This document shows, one piece after another, positions 7,497 to 16,183 of a DNA stretch of 64,000 bases. Below the pieces are notes generated by a model. It was given only the letters and a program-made list of their open reading frames with translations. It ran no database searches and had not been told where the DNA came from. The stretch comes from Rhizobium sp. TH135 (GTDB lineage: Bacteria > Pseudomonadota > Alphaproteobacteria > Rhizobiales > Rhizobiaceae), in the NCBI RefSeq assembly GCF_002855515.1, contig NZ_PKRP01000005.1, forward strand, positions 248,001 through 312,000, given 5' to 3'. Each line of letters begins with the position of its first letter. Positions within the stretch are counted from its first letter, which is position 1. A program made the position numbers and the translations under genes.

Positions 7497-9002
7497 GTGT
7501 CGAAACCAGCCTGCATCCTGCTGTCGCAGGACGACAATGTTGCCGTGACCACTGTTGCGATCGAAGCCGGGCATGTCCTGCCGGGCGGCGCGCCGGCAGC
7601 GGCGAAGATTGATCCCGGCCACAAGGTGGCGGTTCGAGCCATTCGCCAAGGTGAGCCTGTCGTCAAATATGCCCAGGCGATCGGCCGGGCCACCACGGAC
7701 ATTGCAGCCGGCGACCACGTCCATTCCCACAATCTCGCCTTCGACGAAGATCGCCTCTCGGTCAGCGGCCTCGCCCAGCCCGAAACGGCGACGGCTGCCG
7801 ACAAGGGCCGCACCTTCATGGGCTATCGCCGCGCCGACGGACGCGCTGCGACCCGCAACTACATCGGCATCATCGCCAGCGTGAACTGTTCCACCACCGT
7901 CTGTCGGGCGATCGCGGATGCCGCGAACCGCACCATCCTGCCGTATTACGAGGGCATCGACGGCTTTGTCCCGATCGTGCACGACCAGGGCTGCGGCATG
8001 AGCTCGACCGGCGACGGCATGCGTACGTTGCACAGAACGATAGCCGGCTACACGAGGCACGTGAATTTCGGCGGCGTGCTGATGGTCGGCCTCGGCTGCG
8101 AAGTGAACCAGCTGACGCTTTACGGCCAGAGCGGCGCCGGTGCTTCGAAACGTCACTTCAATATCCAGGACGCCGGCGGATCCCGCCGCGCCGTCGAGAA
8201 CGCGCTTTCGATCCTGAAAGAGATTGCAGCCGAAGTCGGCACGATGCGCCGCGAACCGATCTCCGTCAGCGAGATCATTGTCGGCCTGCAATGCGGTGGC
8301 TCCGATGGCCTGTCCGGCATCACAGCAAATCCGGCCCTCGGTGTCGCTGTCGATATTCTGGCCGGCGCCGGCGGTACGGCGATCCTCTCCGAGACCTCGG
8401 AAATCTACGGCGCCGAACACCTCCTGCGCAGCCGCGCCGTCAACGAAGAAGTCGCCGTCAAGCTCGATGGGCTGATCTCCTGGTGGGAGGCCTATGTCGC
8501 CCAGCATGGCGCATCCCTCGACAACAATCCCTCGCCGGGCAACAAGAAGGGTGGCCTCACCACCATTCTCGAGAAGTCGCTTGGCGCCGTCGCCAAAGGC
8601 GGACGCTCACCGCTGACGGCCGTCTACAACTACGCGGAACGCGTCACCGAACACGGCCTCGTCTTCATGGACACGCCTGGCTACGACCCGGTTTCGGCCA
8701 CCGGCCAGGTGGCAGGCGGCGCAAACGTCATTGCCTTCACCACCGGTCGCGGCTCCTGCTTCGGCTCTCGGCCTGTGCCCTCCATCAAGCTGACGAGCAA
8801 CACCGCGCTCTACAAGTCGATGGAAGAGGACATGGACATCGACTGCGGCGTGATTGCCACGGGAGACGCCAGCGTCTCGGGTCTCGGTCGCGACATCTTC
8901 GACCTGATCATCGAGACCGCCTCGGGCCAAAAGACGAAGAGCGAACTCTTCGGCTACGGCGATAACGAATTCGTGCCGTGGCACCTCGGTGCCACGCTCT
9001 GA
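7497..9002 (+). CDS. altronate/galactarate dehydratase family protein (UxaA type)
   Basis: This 501-residue hydro-lyase has an N-terminal SAF-like domain (DDNVAVTTVAIEAGHVLPGG to about residue 95). The long UxaA/GarD catalytic domain follows, with VHDQGCGMSS, GLGCEVNQL, GLQCGGSDGLSG and the late TGRGSCFGSRPVPSIKL. The family dehydrates D-altronate or D-galactarate, and some members act on L-fuconate-type acids, using a metal centre. I chose GTG at 7497 (MSKPACILL) because GGGAGA sits 7 nt upstream and family members begin shortly before DDNVAV; ATG at 7482 is the alternative. It is the first gene of the plus-strand operon ending with the dehydrogenase at 15457. D-altronate to KDG is the likeliest reaction given the UxaB-like neighbour. 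Confidence 0.87.
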   Translation: MSKPACILLSQDDNVAVTTVAIEAGHVLPGGAPAAAKIDPGHKVAVRAIRQGEPVVKYAQAIGRATTDIAAGDHVHSHNLAFDEDRLSVSGLAQPETATAADKGRTFMGYRRADGRAATRNYIGIIASVNCSTTVCRAIADAANRTILPYYEGIDGFVPIVHDQGCGMSSTGDGMRTLHRTIAGYTRHVNFGGVLMVGLGCEVNQLTLYGQSGAGASKRHFNIQDAGGSRRAVENALSILKEIAAEVGTMRREPISVSEIIVGLQCGGSDGLSGITANPALGVAVDILAGAGGTAILSETSEIYGAEHLLRSRAVNEEVAVKLDGLISWWEAYVAQHGASLDNNPSPGNKKGGLTTILEKSLGAVAKGGRSPLTAVYNYAERVTEHGLVFMDTPGYDPVSATGQVAGGANVIAFTTGRGSCFGSRPVPSIKLTSNTALYKSMEEDMDIDCGVIATGDASVSGLGRDIFDLIIETASGQKTKSELFGYGDNEFVPWHLGATL

Positions 9003-9024
9003 CCTCGACAACTGGGATCCGGAT

Positions 9025-10050
9025 ATGAGCATGAAGACGAGACGCATCGGCAAGACCGCCCTCGAAGTGACCGAATACTCCTTCGGCACCGCACCGCTTG
9101 GTGGCCTCTATCGCCCCTGCCCCCGCGATGTCGGCATCGCCACGCTGCAGGCGGCCTGGGATCACGGCATCCGCTATTTCGATACGGCCCCGCATTACGG
9201 CTTTGGGCAGGCCGAGCGTTACGTCGGCGACTTCCTGCGCGACAAGCCGGAAGACAGCTATGTGCTCTCCACCAAGGTTGGCCGTCTGCTGGCACCGGTG
9301 CCGAAGGACCAGATTCCAAATGTCGGCTTCGTCGATCCTCTGCCCTTCAAGCTGGTCTACGACTACAGCTATGACGGCATCATGCGCTCGGTCGATTTCA
9401 GCTACGCCCGCCTCGGCCTGAACCGCATCGACATCCTCTATGTCCACGATATCGGCGTCTACACCCATGGCCGCGAAGTCAACGATCGCTATGTGAAGCA
9501 ACTGCGCGACGGCGGCTACAAGGCCCTCGACCAGCTGAAATCCTCTGGCGCGATCAAGGCCTTTGGCCTCGGTGTCAACGAGGTCCCCGCCTGCCTGGAG
9601 ATGATGGCTGACATCGATATCGACGTCATCCTGATGGCCGGCCGCTATTCACTGCTCGATCGCTCTGCCGTCGAGGAACTGCTGCCGCTCTGCGAGAAGC
9701 GCGGCACATCGATCACCGCCGGCGGCGTCTTCAACTCCGGCATCCTGGCGACGGGCGCCGTTCCGGGCGCGCATTTCGACTATACCCCCGCAACCGACGA
9801 TGTGCTCGACAAGGTGCGCGCGATGGAAGACGTGGCGAAGCAGGCCGGCAAGCCGCTCGCCCAGTTCGCAATGCAGTTCCCGTTGCACCATCCGGCGGTC
9901 GCCTCCGTCATCATCGGTACGGCAAAGCCGGAAAGCCTCCATCGCAACATGGCGCTGACGTCAGAGGAACTGCCGGCCTCCGCCTTCGCACCCTTCGAGG
10001 CACACACACTCGTTGCACCGCCTCTCGGCGATGCGGCTGTCCGGGAATAG
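9025..10050 (+). CDS. aldo/keto reductase, L-fucose/L-galactose dehydrogenase type
   Basis: This 341-residue TIM-barrel oxidoreductase shows the aldo/keto reductase tetrad: Asp53 and Tyr58 in YFDTAPHYG, Lys in LSTKVGR and His in DILYVHDIG. The insert FVDPLPFKLVYDYSYDGIMR and the general form are typical of the D-threo-aldose/L-fucose 1-dehydrogenase group, which oxidises L-fucose, L-galactose or D-arabinose to lactones with NAD(P). It starts at ATG 9025, 22 bp after the dehydratase, with a GGATCCGGAT leader; a second ATG two codons on is possible. Operon partners (FucU-type mutarotase, sugar importer) support a role in the first oxidation of an imported aldose. Confidence 0.85.
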   Translation: MSMKTRRIGKTALEVTEYSFGTAPLGGLYRPCPRDVGIATLQAAWDHGIRYFDTAPHYGFGQAERYVGDFLRDKPEDSYVLSTKVGRLLAPVPKDQIPNVGFVDPLPFKLVYDYSYDGIMRSVDFSYARLGLNRIDILYVHDIGVYTHGREVNDRYVKQLRDGGYKALDQLKSSGAIKAFGLGVNEVPACLEMMADIDIDVILMAGRYSLLDRSAVEELLPLCEKRGTSITAGGVFNSGILATGAVPGAHFDYTPATDDVLDKVRAMEDVAKQAGKPLAQFAMQFPLHHPAVASVIIGTAKPESLHRNMALTSEELPASAFAPFEAHTLVAPPLGDAAVRE

Positions 10051-10059
10051 GAGTACGTC

Positions 10060-10506
10060 ATGCTGAAAGGCATCCATCCCCTGCTCGGACCTGGCCTGCT
10101 GCATGCTATTGCCACGATGGGACACGGCGACGAGATCGTCATTGCCGACGGCAATTTCCCGGCAAGCACCATGGGTCCGCCGGTCATCCGGGCGGACGGC
10201 GTCGGCGCCGTCGAGATCCTGGAGGCGATCCTCGCCCACATGCCGCTCGACCAGTTCGTCGAGGATGCGGCCTGGCGCATGCAGGTCGTCGGTGACCCCC
10301 ATGCGGTCCCCGAGATCTGCGCCGAGTTCCAGTCGATGATCACGAAACTCGCCGGCGACTTCCAGCTCGAAAGCCTTGAGCGCTTCGCCTTTTACGAGCG
10401 CGCCCAAACGGCGGCCTACATCGTCGCGACCACCGAATTGCGGATTTACGGCAACGTCATCCTGAAGAAGGGCGTCGTCTATCCGGAAGATGTTCACCGG
10501 GTCTGA
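10060..10506 (+). CDS. RbsD/FucU family sugar mutarotase
   Basis: This 148-residue protein has the RbsD/FucU fold signature: an early LLHAIATMGHGDEIVIADGN, in which the conserved His and Asp bind the sugar, and a late YERAQTAAYIVATTELRIYG, the FucU-type C-terminal strand ending in a Tyr-Gly pair. The family interconverts the anomers of L-fucose (FucU) or the pyranose/furanose forms of D-ribose (RbsD). The sequence reads closer to FucU. It starts 10 bp after the aldo/keto reductase gene and precedes the ABC importer, matching a job in presenting the right anomer of an L-galactose/L-fucose type sugar to the dehydrogenase. Confidence 0.88.
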   Translation: MLKGIHPLLGPGLLHAIATMGHGDEIVIADGNFPASTMGPPVIRADGVGAVEILEAILAHMPLDQFVEDAAWRMQVVGDPHAVPEICAEFQSMITKLAGDFQLESLERFAFYERAQTAAYIVATTELRIYGNVILKKGVVYPEDVHRV

Positions 10507-10570
10507 GGAGGCCCGGGAGGCCCTGGATTTCAAGGCAAAAGTGAGTTCGGAGGAGCCCATTTTGCCTGCT

Positions 10571-10627
10571 TGCATTCTCCAGAATGCTGGAGTAGCGTGC
10601 CTCGATAAAATGTTTTTTATCGATAAA
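10571..10627 (+). promoter_or_regulatory. candidate operator before the ribose-type importer
   Basis: A perfect palindrome TTTATCGATAAA lies at 10616-10627, with a further CGATAAAA at 10602-10609. Upstream is a perfect inverted repeat CTCCAG-AATG-CTGGAG at 10577-10592. The CGATAAA core also occurs twice between the GntR regulator and the uxaA-like gene. Likely operator of that regulator (inference). Confidence 0.45.
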
Positions 10628-10696
10628 GATCGACCCGGTTGCGTTCTGCAGGTCGATCTCACCGGAGGAACAGGACGCGTTGAGAGGAGAACCACA

Positions 10697-11683
10697 ATGA
10701 CCATTCTGAAGAGCATGACTCGCCGCGCCCTGATGGGGATCGCCGGCGCTGCAATGATGACGTCGATGATGCCGGCCGCGTCCTTCGCACAGGACGTGAC
10801 CATTCCGATCATCGTCAAGGACACCACGTCCTTCTACTGGCAGATCGTGCTCGCCGGCGCCCGCCAGGCCGGCAAGGACCTCGGCGTGAACGTGCCGGAA
10901 CTCGGTGCTCAGTCCGAGTCTGACATCAATGGCCAGATCAGCATTCTCGAGAACGCAGTTGCCGGCGCACCTGCCGCCGTCGTGATCTCGCCGACCGAGT
11001 TCAAGGCGCTCGGCAAGCCAATCGACGAAGCAGCCAAGGCGGTTCCGATCATCGGCATCGACTCCGGCGCCGACTCCAAGGCCTTCACCTCGTTCCTCAC
11101 CACAGACAACGTCCAGGGTGGCCGTATCGCAGCTGATGGCCTTGCAGCCGCCATCAAGGCAGCGACCGGCAAGGAAGAAGGCGAAGTCGCCATCATCACC
11201 AGCCTGCCGGGCGTCGGTTCGCTCGACCAGCGCCGCGAAGGCTTCCTCGACCAGATGAAGACCAAGTATCCGGGCATCAAGGTGACCGTCGACCGCTTTG
11301 CCGATGGCCAGGCCACGACCGGCCTCAACATGATGACCGACCTGATCACCGCCAACCCGAACATTGTTGGCGTCTTCGCCTCGAACCTGATCATGGCGCA
11401 GGGCGTCGGCCAGGCGATCGCTGAAAATAAGCTCGGCGACAAGATCAAGGTCATCGGCTTCGACTCGGATGAAAAGACCGTCGGCTTCCTCAAGGAAGGC
11501 GTACTTGCCGGTCTCGTCGTCCAGGATCCGTACCGCATGGGCTACGACGGCGTGAAGACAGCACTCGCCGTATCCAAGGGCGAGAAGGTCGAGACCTTCG
11601 TGGACACCGGTGCAAACCTCGTGACCCAGGCCAACATGGCCGACCCCAAGATCGATGCCCTTCTGAACCCGAAGGTCAACTGA
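10697..11683 (+). CDS. ribose-type sugar ABC transporter substrate-binding protein
   Basis: This 328-residue periplasmic binding protein of the RbsB/LacI-like fold has a signal peptide with twin Arg (MTRRALMGIAGAAMM, cleavage after FAQ/FA near residue 32). The typical opening strand VTIPIIVKDTTSFYWQIVLA follows, then GAPAAVVISPTEFKALGKPI, GIDSGADSK, and IKVIGFDSDEKTVGFLKEGV. The start is set by GAGAGGAGAACCACA before ATG 10697. A longer reading from 10490 would span the operator region and is unsupported. It is followed by a 13-bp stem hairpin and then the ATPase and permease genes of the same importer. The sugar is unknown; an L-galactose/L-fucose type aldose is inferred from the island. Confidence 0.92.
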   Translation: MTILKSMTRRALMGIAGAAMMTSMMPAASFAQDVTIPIIVKDTTSFYWQIVLAGARQAGKDLGVNVPELGAQSESDINGQISILENAVAGAPAAVVISPTEFKALGKPIDEAAKAVPIIGIDSGADSKAFTSFLTTDNVQGGRIAADGLAAAIKAATGKEEGEVAIITSLPGVGSLDQRREGFLDQMKTKYPGIKVTVDRFADGQATTGLNMMTDLITANPNIVGVFASNLIMAQGVGQAIAENKLGDKIKVIGFDSDEKTVGFLKEGVLAGLVVQDPYRMGYDGVKTALAVSKGEKVETFVDTGANLVTQANMADPKIDALLNPKVN

Positions 11684-11690
11684 TCGAGAC

Positions 11691-11724
11691 TTCGGCACGC
11701 GCGGCACAGGTCGCGCGTGCCGAA
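11691..11724 (+). terminator. strong hairpin after binding-protein gene (no U-tract)
   Basis: TTCGGCACGCGCG (11691-11703) pairs perfectly with CGCGCGTGCCGAA (11712-11724), a 13-bp stem with an 8-base loop and no T run. Such hairpins after binding-protein genes usually stabilise the upstream mRNA or reduce read-through. Confidence 0.6.
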
Positions 11725-11783
11725 CCGGAAACGGCGGACGCGGGAGGCGTCGGCCGGTTTCGCTGCTTTACGGGAGGAATGAC

Positions 11784-13337
11784 ATGACTTCGCTGCACGA
11801 TGTGAGCCACCGGCACGACGACGCGCCGGAACTGCTAGAGACCGATCGCATCCCGCCGGGAACGCCGATCCTCGAGCTCATCGGCCTGCAGAAGAAGTAT
11901 GGTGCCGTCGAGGCTTTGAAGCCCGCGACCGTGACATTCCTCGCCGGTGAAATCCACGCCATCGTCGGCGAAAACGGTGCCGGAAAATCCACACTCATCA
12001 AGCTTCTGACCGGCGTCATTCCGCGCACATCGGGCGAGATCCGCTGGTGCGGCAAGCCGGTCGCGCTCGCCACGCCGAACGAAGCGATCCAGCGCGGCAT
12101 CAATGCCGTGCACCAGGAAGTCGTTCTCTGCCCGCATCTCTCGGTCGCCGCCAACATGTTCCTCGGCGACGAGATGTCATCGGGCGGCATCATGCGCCAG
12201 CGCGCCATGACGCAGGCTGCGCAAAACGTCCTCGACGACCTCGGCTTCAATTTGCCGGCCGGCGAAATCCTCGCCAATCTTACGATCGGCCAGCAGCAGC
12301 TGATCGCCACCGCCAAAGCCGCGATGCGCGGTATCCGTTTTATAATCTTCGACGAACCGACGGCCTATCTGACGCGCCAGGAATCCGCCCAACTCTTCCG
12401 CCTCATCCGCCGCCTGCAGTCCGAAGGCGTAACCATCGTCTATATCAGCCACCGCATGGAAGAGGTCTTCGAACTCGCGGACCGCGTCTCGGTTCTGCGC
12501 GACGGCACCCATGTCGGCACCCGCCTGATCGGCGAGACCAACGACGCCGAACTCATCTCGCTGATGATCAACCGCTCGATCGAGCAGATCTACCACAAGG
12601 AAAAGCTGCCGATCGGTGCCACCATCCTTGAGGCGAAGGGCCTTTCCGGCCCAGGTTTCTCGGATGTCTCGCTTTCGGTCCGCTCGGGCGAAATCGTAGG
12701 CCTCTACGGCCTGATCGGTGCTGGCCGCAGCGAATTTGCGCTCGGCCTCTATGGCCGTCACAAACTGACGGCAGGCGAAGTCTTCTGGGACGACAAGAAG
12801 GTCGTCATCGATACTGAACGCAAGGCCATGGACCTCGGTATCGCGCTCGCCCCTGAAAGCCGGCGCGACCAGGGCCTCTGCCTCAACCTGCCGATCGGCC
12901 TCAACATCAACCTGCCGGTCTTCGGACGCCTGAGCCGGGGCCTCACCATCAGCCCAAAACTGGAAGCTGGCAACGCCGACAAGCAGATCAACGATCTGAA
13001 GATCAAGACGCCGACTCGTGCCGTGCTGGCCTCCGCCATGTCCGGCGGGAACCAGCAGAAGATCGTCATCGGCAAGTGGCTGAGCCACGGCGCGCGCCTC
13101 TTCATCTTCGACGAACCGACCGTCGGCGTCGACGTCGGAACGAAGGCCGAGATCTACAGGCTCTTCGCGGAACTCCTGAAGCAGGGTGCCGGCATCATCC
13201 TGATCTCGTCCTACCTGCCGGAGGTCTATGAGCTGTCGGACCGCCTGCATGTCTTCCGTCAGGGAAAACTGGTGGCGAGCCATGACTATCGAACCGCATC
13301 GCATGAAGACGTGCTGACCGAGGCGATCGGCGTCTGA
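11784..13337 (+). CDS. sugar ABC transporter ATP-binding protein (RbsA type, duplicated ATPase)
   Basis: This 517-residue protein carries two ABC domains in tandem. The first has Walker A GENGAGKST (about residue 70), the signature LTIGQQQLI and Walker B FIIFDEPTAYL. The second has a degenerate P-loop GLIGAGRSE, as is usual for RbsA, the signature SGGNQQKIVIGKWL and FIFDEPTVGVDVG. It energises the import of the sugar delivered by the upstream binding protein. ATG 11784 follows GGGAGGAATGAC. It is 50 bp before the permease gene, completing a CUT2 importer. Confidence 0.95.
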   Translation: MTSLHDVSHRHDDAPELLETDRIPPGTPILELIGLQKKYGAVEALKPATVTFLAGEIHAIVGENGAGKSTLIKLLTGVIPRTSGEIRWCGKPVALATPNEAIQRGINAVHQEVVLCPHLSVAANMFLGDEMSSGGIMRQRAMTQAAQNVLDDLGFNLPAGEILANLTIGQQQLIATAKAAMRGIRFIIFDEPTAYLTRQESAQLFRLIRRLQSEGVTIVYISHRMEEVFELADRVSVLRDGTHVGTRLIGETNDAELISLMINRSIEQIYHKEKLPIGATILEAKGLSGPGFSDVSLSVRSGEIVGLYGLIGAGRSEFALGLYGRHKLTAGEVFWDDKKVVIDTERKAMDLGIALAPESRRDQGLCLNLPIGLNINLPVFGRLSRGLTISPKLEAGNADKQINDLKIKTPTRAVLASAMSGGNQQKIVIGKWLSHGARLFIFDEPTVGVDVGTKAEIYRLFAELLKQGAGIILISSYLPEVYELSDRLHVFRQGKLVASHDYRTASHEDVLTEAIGV

Positions 13338-13387
13338 GACGAGATCCCCGCAAACAACGACATGAAAAGACGACTGGGAGGACAAAG

Positions 13388-14359
13388 ATGAGCACCGACA
13401 CCACCGAGACCAAGGTCGCACCGAAGAGGGGCATGAGCATCCTCTTCAGCCTCACGCTGCTCGGCCTCTTGCTCTTCCTCTGGCTGCTCCTTGGCTTTGC
13501 CACCAACAGCTTCTGGACACCCAACAACATCAGCAACCTGCTGCGTCAGGGTGCGATGACGGCGATCCTCGCCGTCGGCCAGACCTTCGTCATCATTACC
13601 GCCGGCATCGATCTGTCGGTCGGCGCTGTGGTCGGGTTTGCCAGCGTCATTCTGGCATGGCTCCTGGCGGCGGGCCTGCCTGTCTGGCTTGCGATCATCC
13701 TCACGCTGCTGATGGGTGTTGCCATCGGCATGTTCCACGCTTTCGGCATCGTGCGCATGGGGCTTCCGGCCTTTATCATCACGCTCGCAACGCTGACTTC
13801 GCTCCGCGGCATCGGCCTCTTGATCACCAATGGTTCGACCATCTCGATCTCCAACGAGGCCTTCACCAACTTCGCCCGTGCAGACTTCCTCGGTGTGCCC
13901 AGTCTCTTCTGGATGGTCATCGTCGTCGCCGTGCCGGCCTATATCTTCCTGCACTTGAGCCGCTGGGGTCGCTATCTCTTCGCGGTCGGCTCCAACAGTG
14001 AGGCGGCGCGTCTCTCCGGCGTTAACGTCAACCGCACGATCTACATGGCCTATATCCTGTCCTCGACCTGTGCTGCCTTCGTCGGCATCCTGCTTGCGTC
14101 GCGCATCGGGATCGGCAACGCCACCCAGGCAGAAGGCTGGGAACTGCAGGCAATCGCCTCCTCGGTCATCGGCGGCACAAGCCTGTTCGGCGCCGTTGGT
14201 TCCGTCCAGGGCCCGCTGCTCGGCGCCTTCATTCTGGCGACGATCAACAACGGTGCCAACCTGATGAACGTCAACTCCTTCTGGCAGCGCATCATCACCG
14301 GTGCCCTGATCATCCTGATCGTCTATTTCGACCAGCTTCGCCGCCGCGGCAGCCGCTGA
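13388..14359 (+). CDS. sugar ABC transporter permease (RbsC type)
   Basis: This 323-residue membrane protein has about eight to ten hydrophobic segments. It has the CUT2 permease motifs AILAVGQTFVIITAGIDLSV near residue 60 and AEGWELQAIASSVIGGTSLF near residue 250. It forms the channel of the importer encoded with the upstream binding protein and ATPase. GGGAGGACAAAG precedes ATG 13388. The gene is followed after 14 bp by a textbook intrinsic terminator, so read-through to the next dehydrogenase gene must be partial or conditional. Confidence 0.94.
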   Translation: MSTDTTETKVAPKRGMSILFSLTLLGLLLFLWLLLGFATNSFWTPNNISNLLRQGAMTAILAVGQTFVIITAGIDLSVGAVVGFASVILAWLLAAGLPVWLAIILTLLMGVAIGMFHAFGIVRMGLPAFIITLATLTSLRGIGLLITNGSTISISNEAFTNFARADFLGVPSLFWMVIVVAVPAYIFLHLSRWGRYLFAVGSNSEAARLSGVNVNRTIYMAYILSSTCAAFVGILLASRIGIGNATQAEGWELQAIASSVIGGTSLFGAVGSVQGPLLGAFILATINNGANLMNVNSFWQRIITGALIILIVYFDQLRRRGSR

Positions 14360-14373
14360 GAATTTCCCAAGGT

Positions 14374-14405
14374 GGGGGTGCCGCGAATGGCATCCCCTTT
14401 TTTTT
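14374..14405 (+). terminator. intrinsic terminator inside the sugar operon
   Basis: GGGGGTGCC (14374-14382) pairs with GGCATCCCC (14389-14397), nine pairs with one G-T wobble and the loop GCGAAT, followed by eight Ts (14398-14405). It separates the permease from the LgoD-like gene, 35 bp before that start codon. Confidence 0.85.
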
Positions 14406-14440
14406 CGTCAAACCTTGCCGGGCAGCCGAAAGGAATAAGC

Positions 14441-15457
14441 ATGAAGGCCGCATTGTGTGTCGAACCGGGCCGTCTCGAGATCGTCGATCGCGATCCGGCA
14501 CCGCGTCCAGAAAAGGGCGAAGCCCGCATCGCGATCAGCCATGTCGGCATCTGCGGGACGGATTATCATATCTTCGAAGGCAAGCACCCCTTCCTCGAAT
14601 ATCCGCGCGTCATGGGCCACGAGATCTCGGCAACCATCGTCGAGGCGGGTGACGGCGTCGACTTGGGTGCCGGCACGAAGGTGATCGTCAATCCCTATAT
14701 CGCCTGCGGCACATGCATCGCCTGCCGCAAGGACAAGCCAAACTGCTGCACGAATATTCGCGTGCTCGGTGTCCATACGGATGGGGCAATGTGCGAGGAG
14801 ATCACGGTCCCTGCCATCAACCTTTATCCCGCTAACGACCTATCCCCGGAAGCCGCGGCCACCGTCGAATTTCTGGCCATCGGCGCCCATGCCGTCCGTC
14901 GCTCCATGGCGCCCGCGGGATCCAGAGCACTGGTCATCGGGGCAGGCCCGATCGGGCTTGGCACAGCGATCTTTGCGCGCATTGCCGGACATGACGTGAC
15001 CCTGCTCGACACCAGCAGCGAGCGCCTGTCCATGGCTGCGGATCGCCTCGGCTTCACATCAGGTCTTCTGGCCGACGACACCCTAGAGTCTGCGGTCGGG
15101 GAATTGACCGGAGGAGACGGCTTCGACGTGGTCTTCGACGCCACCGGCTATCGCCCCTCGATGGAGCGCGCCTTCCGCTTCGTTGCCCATGGTGGAAGCC
15201 TGGTGCTGGTCAGCGTGGTCAAGGAGGACATCACCTTCTCCGACCCCGAATTCCACAAGCGCGAGATGATGCTGATCGGCAGCCGCAACGCGACCCGCGT
15301 CGATTTCGATCATGTCCGCAAATCGATCGCCGATGGCCTCGTCCCGATCGACCAGCTGATCACGCATCGGACGACCCTGGCAGATCTCGCGACGGATCTA
15401 CCGCGCTGGGCACGCGAAAAATCCGGCCTGATCAAGGCCCTTATCCAGATCGGCTGA
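14441..15457 (+). CDS. zinc-dependent dehydrogenase, L-galactonate/LgoD-like
   Basis: This 338-residue medium-chain dehydrogenase has catalytic zinc ligands in GICGTDYHIFEG and VMGHEISATI. The four-Cys structural zinc loop is ACGTCIACRKDKPNCC, and the Rossmann motif is VIGAGPIGLGTA near residue 165. The stretch RVLGVHTDGAM after the zinc loop matches the RspB/LgoD group, whose member LgoD oxidises L-galactonate to D-tagaturonate with NAD. ATG 14441 is preceded by AAAGGAATAAGC. Its place after the sugar importer, with UxaA- and UxaB-like enzymes in the same island, makes L-galactonate 5-dehydrogenase the leading idea. A 2-keto-3-deoxyfuconate or other polyol dehydrogenase is possible. Confidence 0.82.
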   Translation: MKAALCVEPGRLEIVDRDPAPRPEKGEARIAISHVGICGTDYHIFEGKHPFLEYPRVMGHEISATIVEAGDGVDLGAGTKVIVNPYIACGTCIACRKDKPNCCTNIRVLGVHTDGAMCEEITVPAINLYPANDLSPEAAATVEFLAIGAHAVRRSMAPAGSRALVIGAGPIGLGTAIFARIAGHDVTLLDTSSERLSMAADRLGFTSGLLADDTLESAVGELTGGDGFDVVFDATGYRPSMERAFRFVAHGGSLVLVSVVKEDITFSDPEFHKREMMLIGSRNATRVDFDHVRKSIADGLVPIDQLITHRTTLADLATDLPRWAREKSGLIKALIQIG

Positions 15458-15474
15458 TAGCCGAGACGAAAACA

Positions 15475-15497
15475 GGCCCGCAGCTTATCTGCGGGCC
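15475..15497. terminator. bidirectional hairpin between convergent genes
   Basis: GGCCCGCAG (15475-15483) pairs perfectly with CTGCGGGCC (15489-15497) around the loop CTTAT. It is flanked by a short A-rich tract on the left and a T-containing tract on the right, between the LgoD-like gene and the convergent esterase gene. Confidence 0.75.
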
Positions 15498-15520
15498 ATT
15501 TGCGTTTCGTGTGCGTGATG

Positions 15521-16129
15521 TCAGGGCTTCTGCAGGAAGGCGGCGATCGCGTCGACTTCGCCTTGCGAAACCTCGTGCCCCCCCTGATGCAGGAAGGTCT
15601 CGACCTGGGCGCCTTGCGCCTCGAAATAGGCCGTCAGCCGTTCGGTAAGCGGTAGCGGGCAGATCGGATCCCGCTGGCCGGCAGTCACGAGCACCGCAAC
15701 ATCCGAAAGCCCCGGCTGTGCCGGCGGATCGAACGGGATCAGCGGATGCATCAGGATCACGCGGTCGAAGAGGTCGGGGGCTTCGAACAGAACGGAAGCA
15801 AGGATATTCGCACCATTCGAGTAACCGAGCCCGTAGATCGGGCGATCCGGGTTCTTCTCCTTGTGCGCGCGGATGAAACCCGCCATCTTCCCCGTTCTCT
15901 CTGCGAGATCGGCCATGTCATAGACACCTTCGCCTGTGCGCTTGAAGAAGCGCGCAGCGCCGTATTCCGAGACGTCACCGCGTGGCGAGACGATCCCGGC
16001 CTCGGGCAGGATCCGGTTCACGAGCCCCGGAAACTGATGTTCGTCGCCGCCGGTGCCGTGGAATGTGAAGACTAGCGGTGCGCCACCCTGCGGTGCCTGG
16101 TAGAGGTGGATGTAGCTATCGATTGCCAT
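15521..16129 (-). CDS. alpha/beta hydrolase, phospholipase/carboxylesterase family (MhqD-like)
   Basis: This 202-residue serine hydrolase has an oxyanion region VFTFHGTGGDEHQF and the nucleophile elbow GLGYSNGANI (Ser near residue 103). The acid Asp sits in GQRDPICPLP and the His in HQGGHEVSQG. Size and motifs fit the short carboxylesterase group that includes MhqD, commonly encoded beside ring-cleaving dioxygenases in quinone-response operons. It lies 54 bp downstream of the dioxygenase gene on the same strand, so the two are probably co-transcribed. True substrate unknown. Confidence 0.87.
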   Translation of the reverse strand: MAIDSYIHLYQAPQGGAPLVFTFHGTGGDEHQFPGLVNRILPEAGIVSPRGDVSEYGAARFFKRTGEGVYDMADLAERTGKMAGFIRAHKEKNPDRPIYGLGYSNGANILASVLFEAPDLFDRVILMHPLIPFDPPAQPGLSDVAVLVTAGQRDPICPLPLTERLTAYFEAQGAQVETFLHQGGHEVSQGEVDAIAAFLQKP

Positions 16130-16183
16130 ATTGGTTCCTCCGCAACAGGGACGACGCCGTCAGGCATCGCCCCCTCTCTGCGA

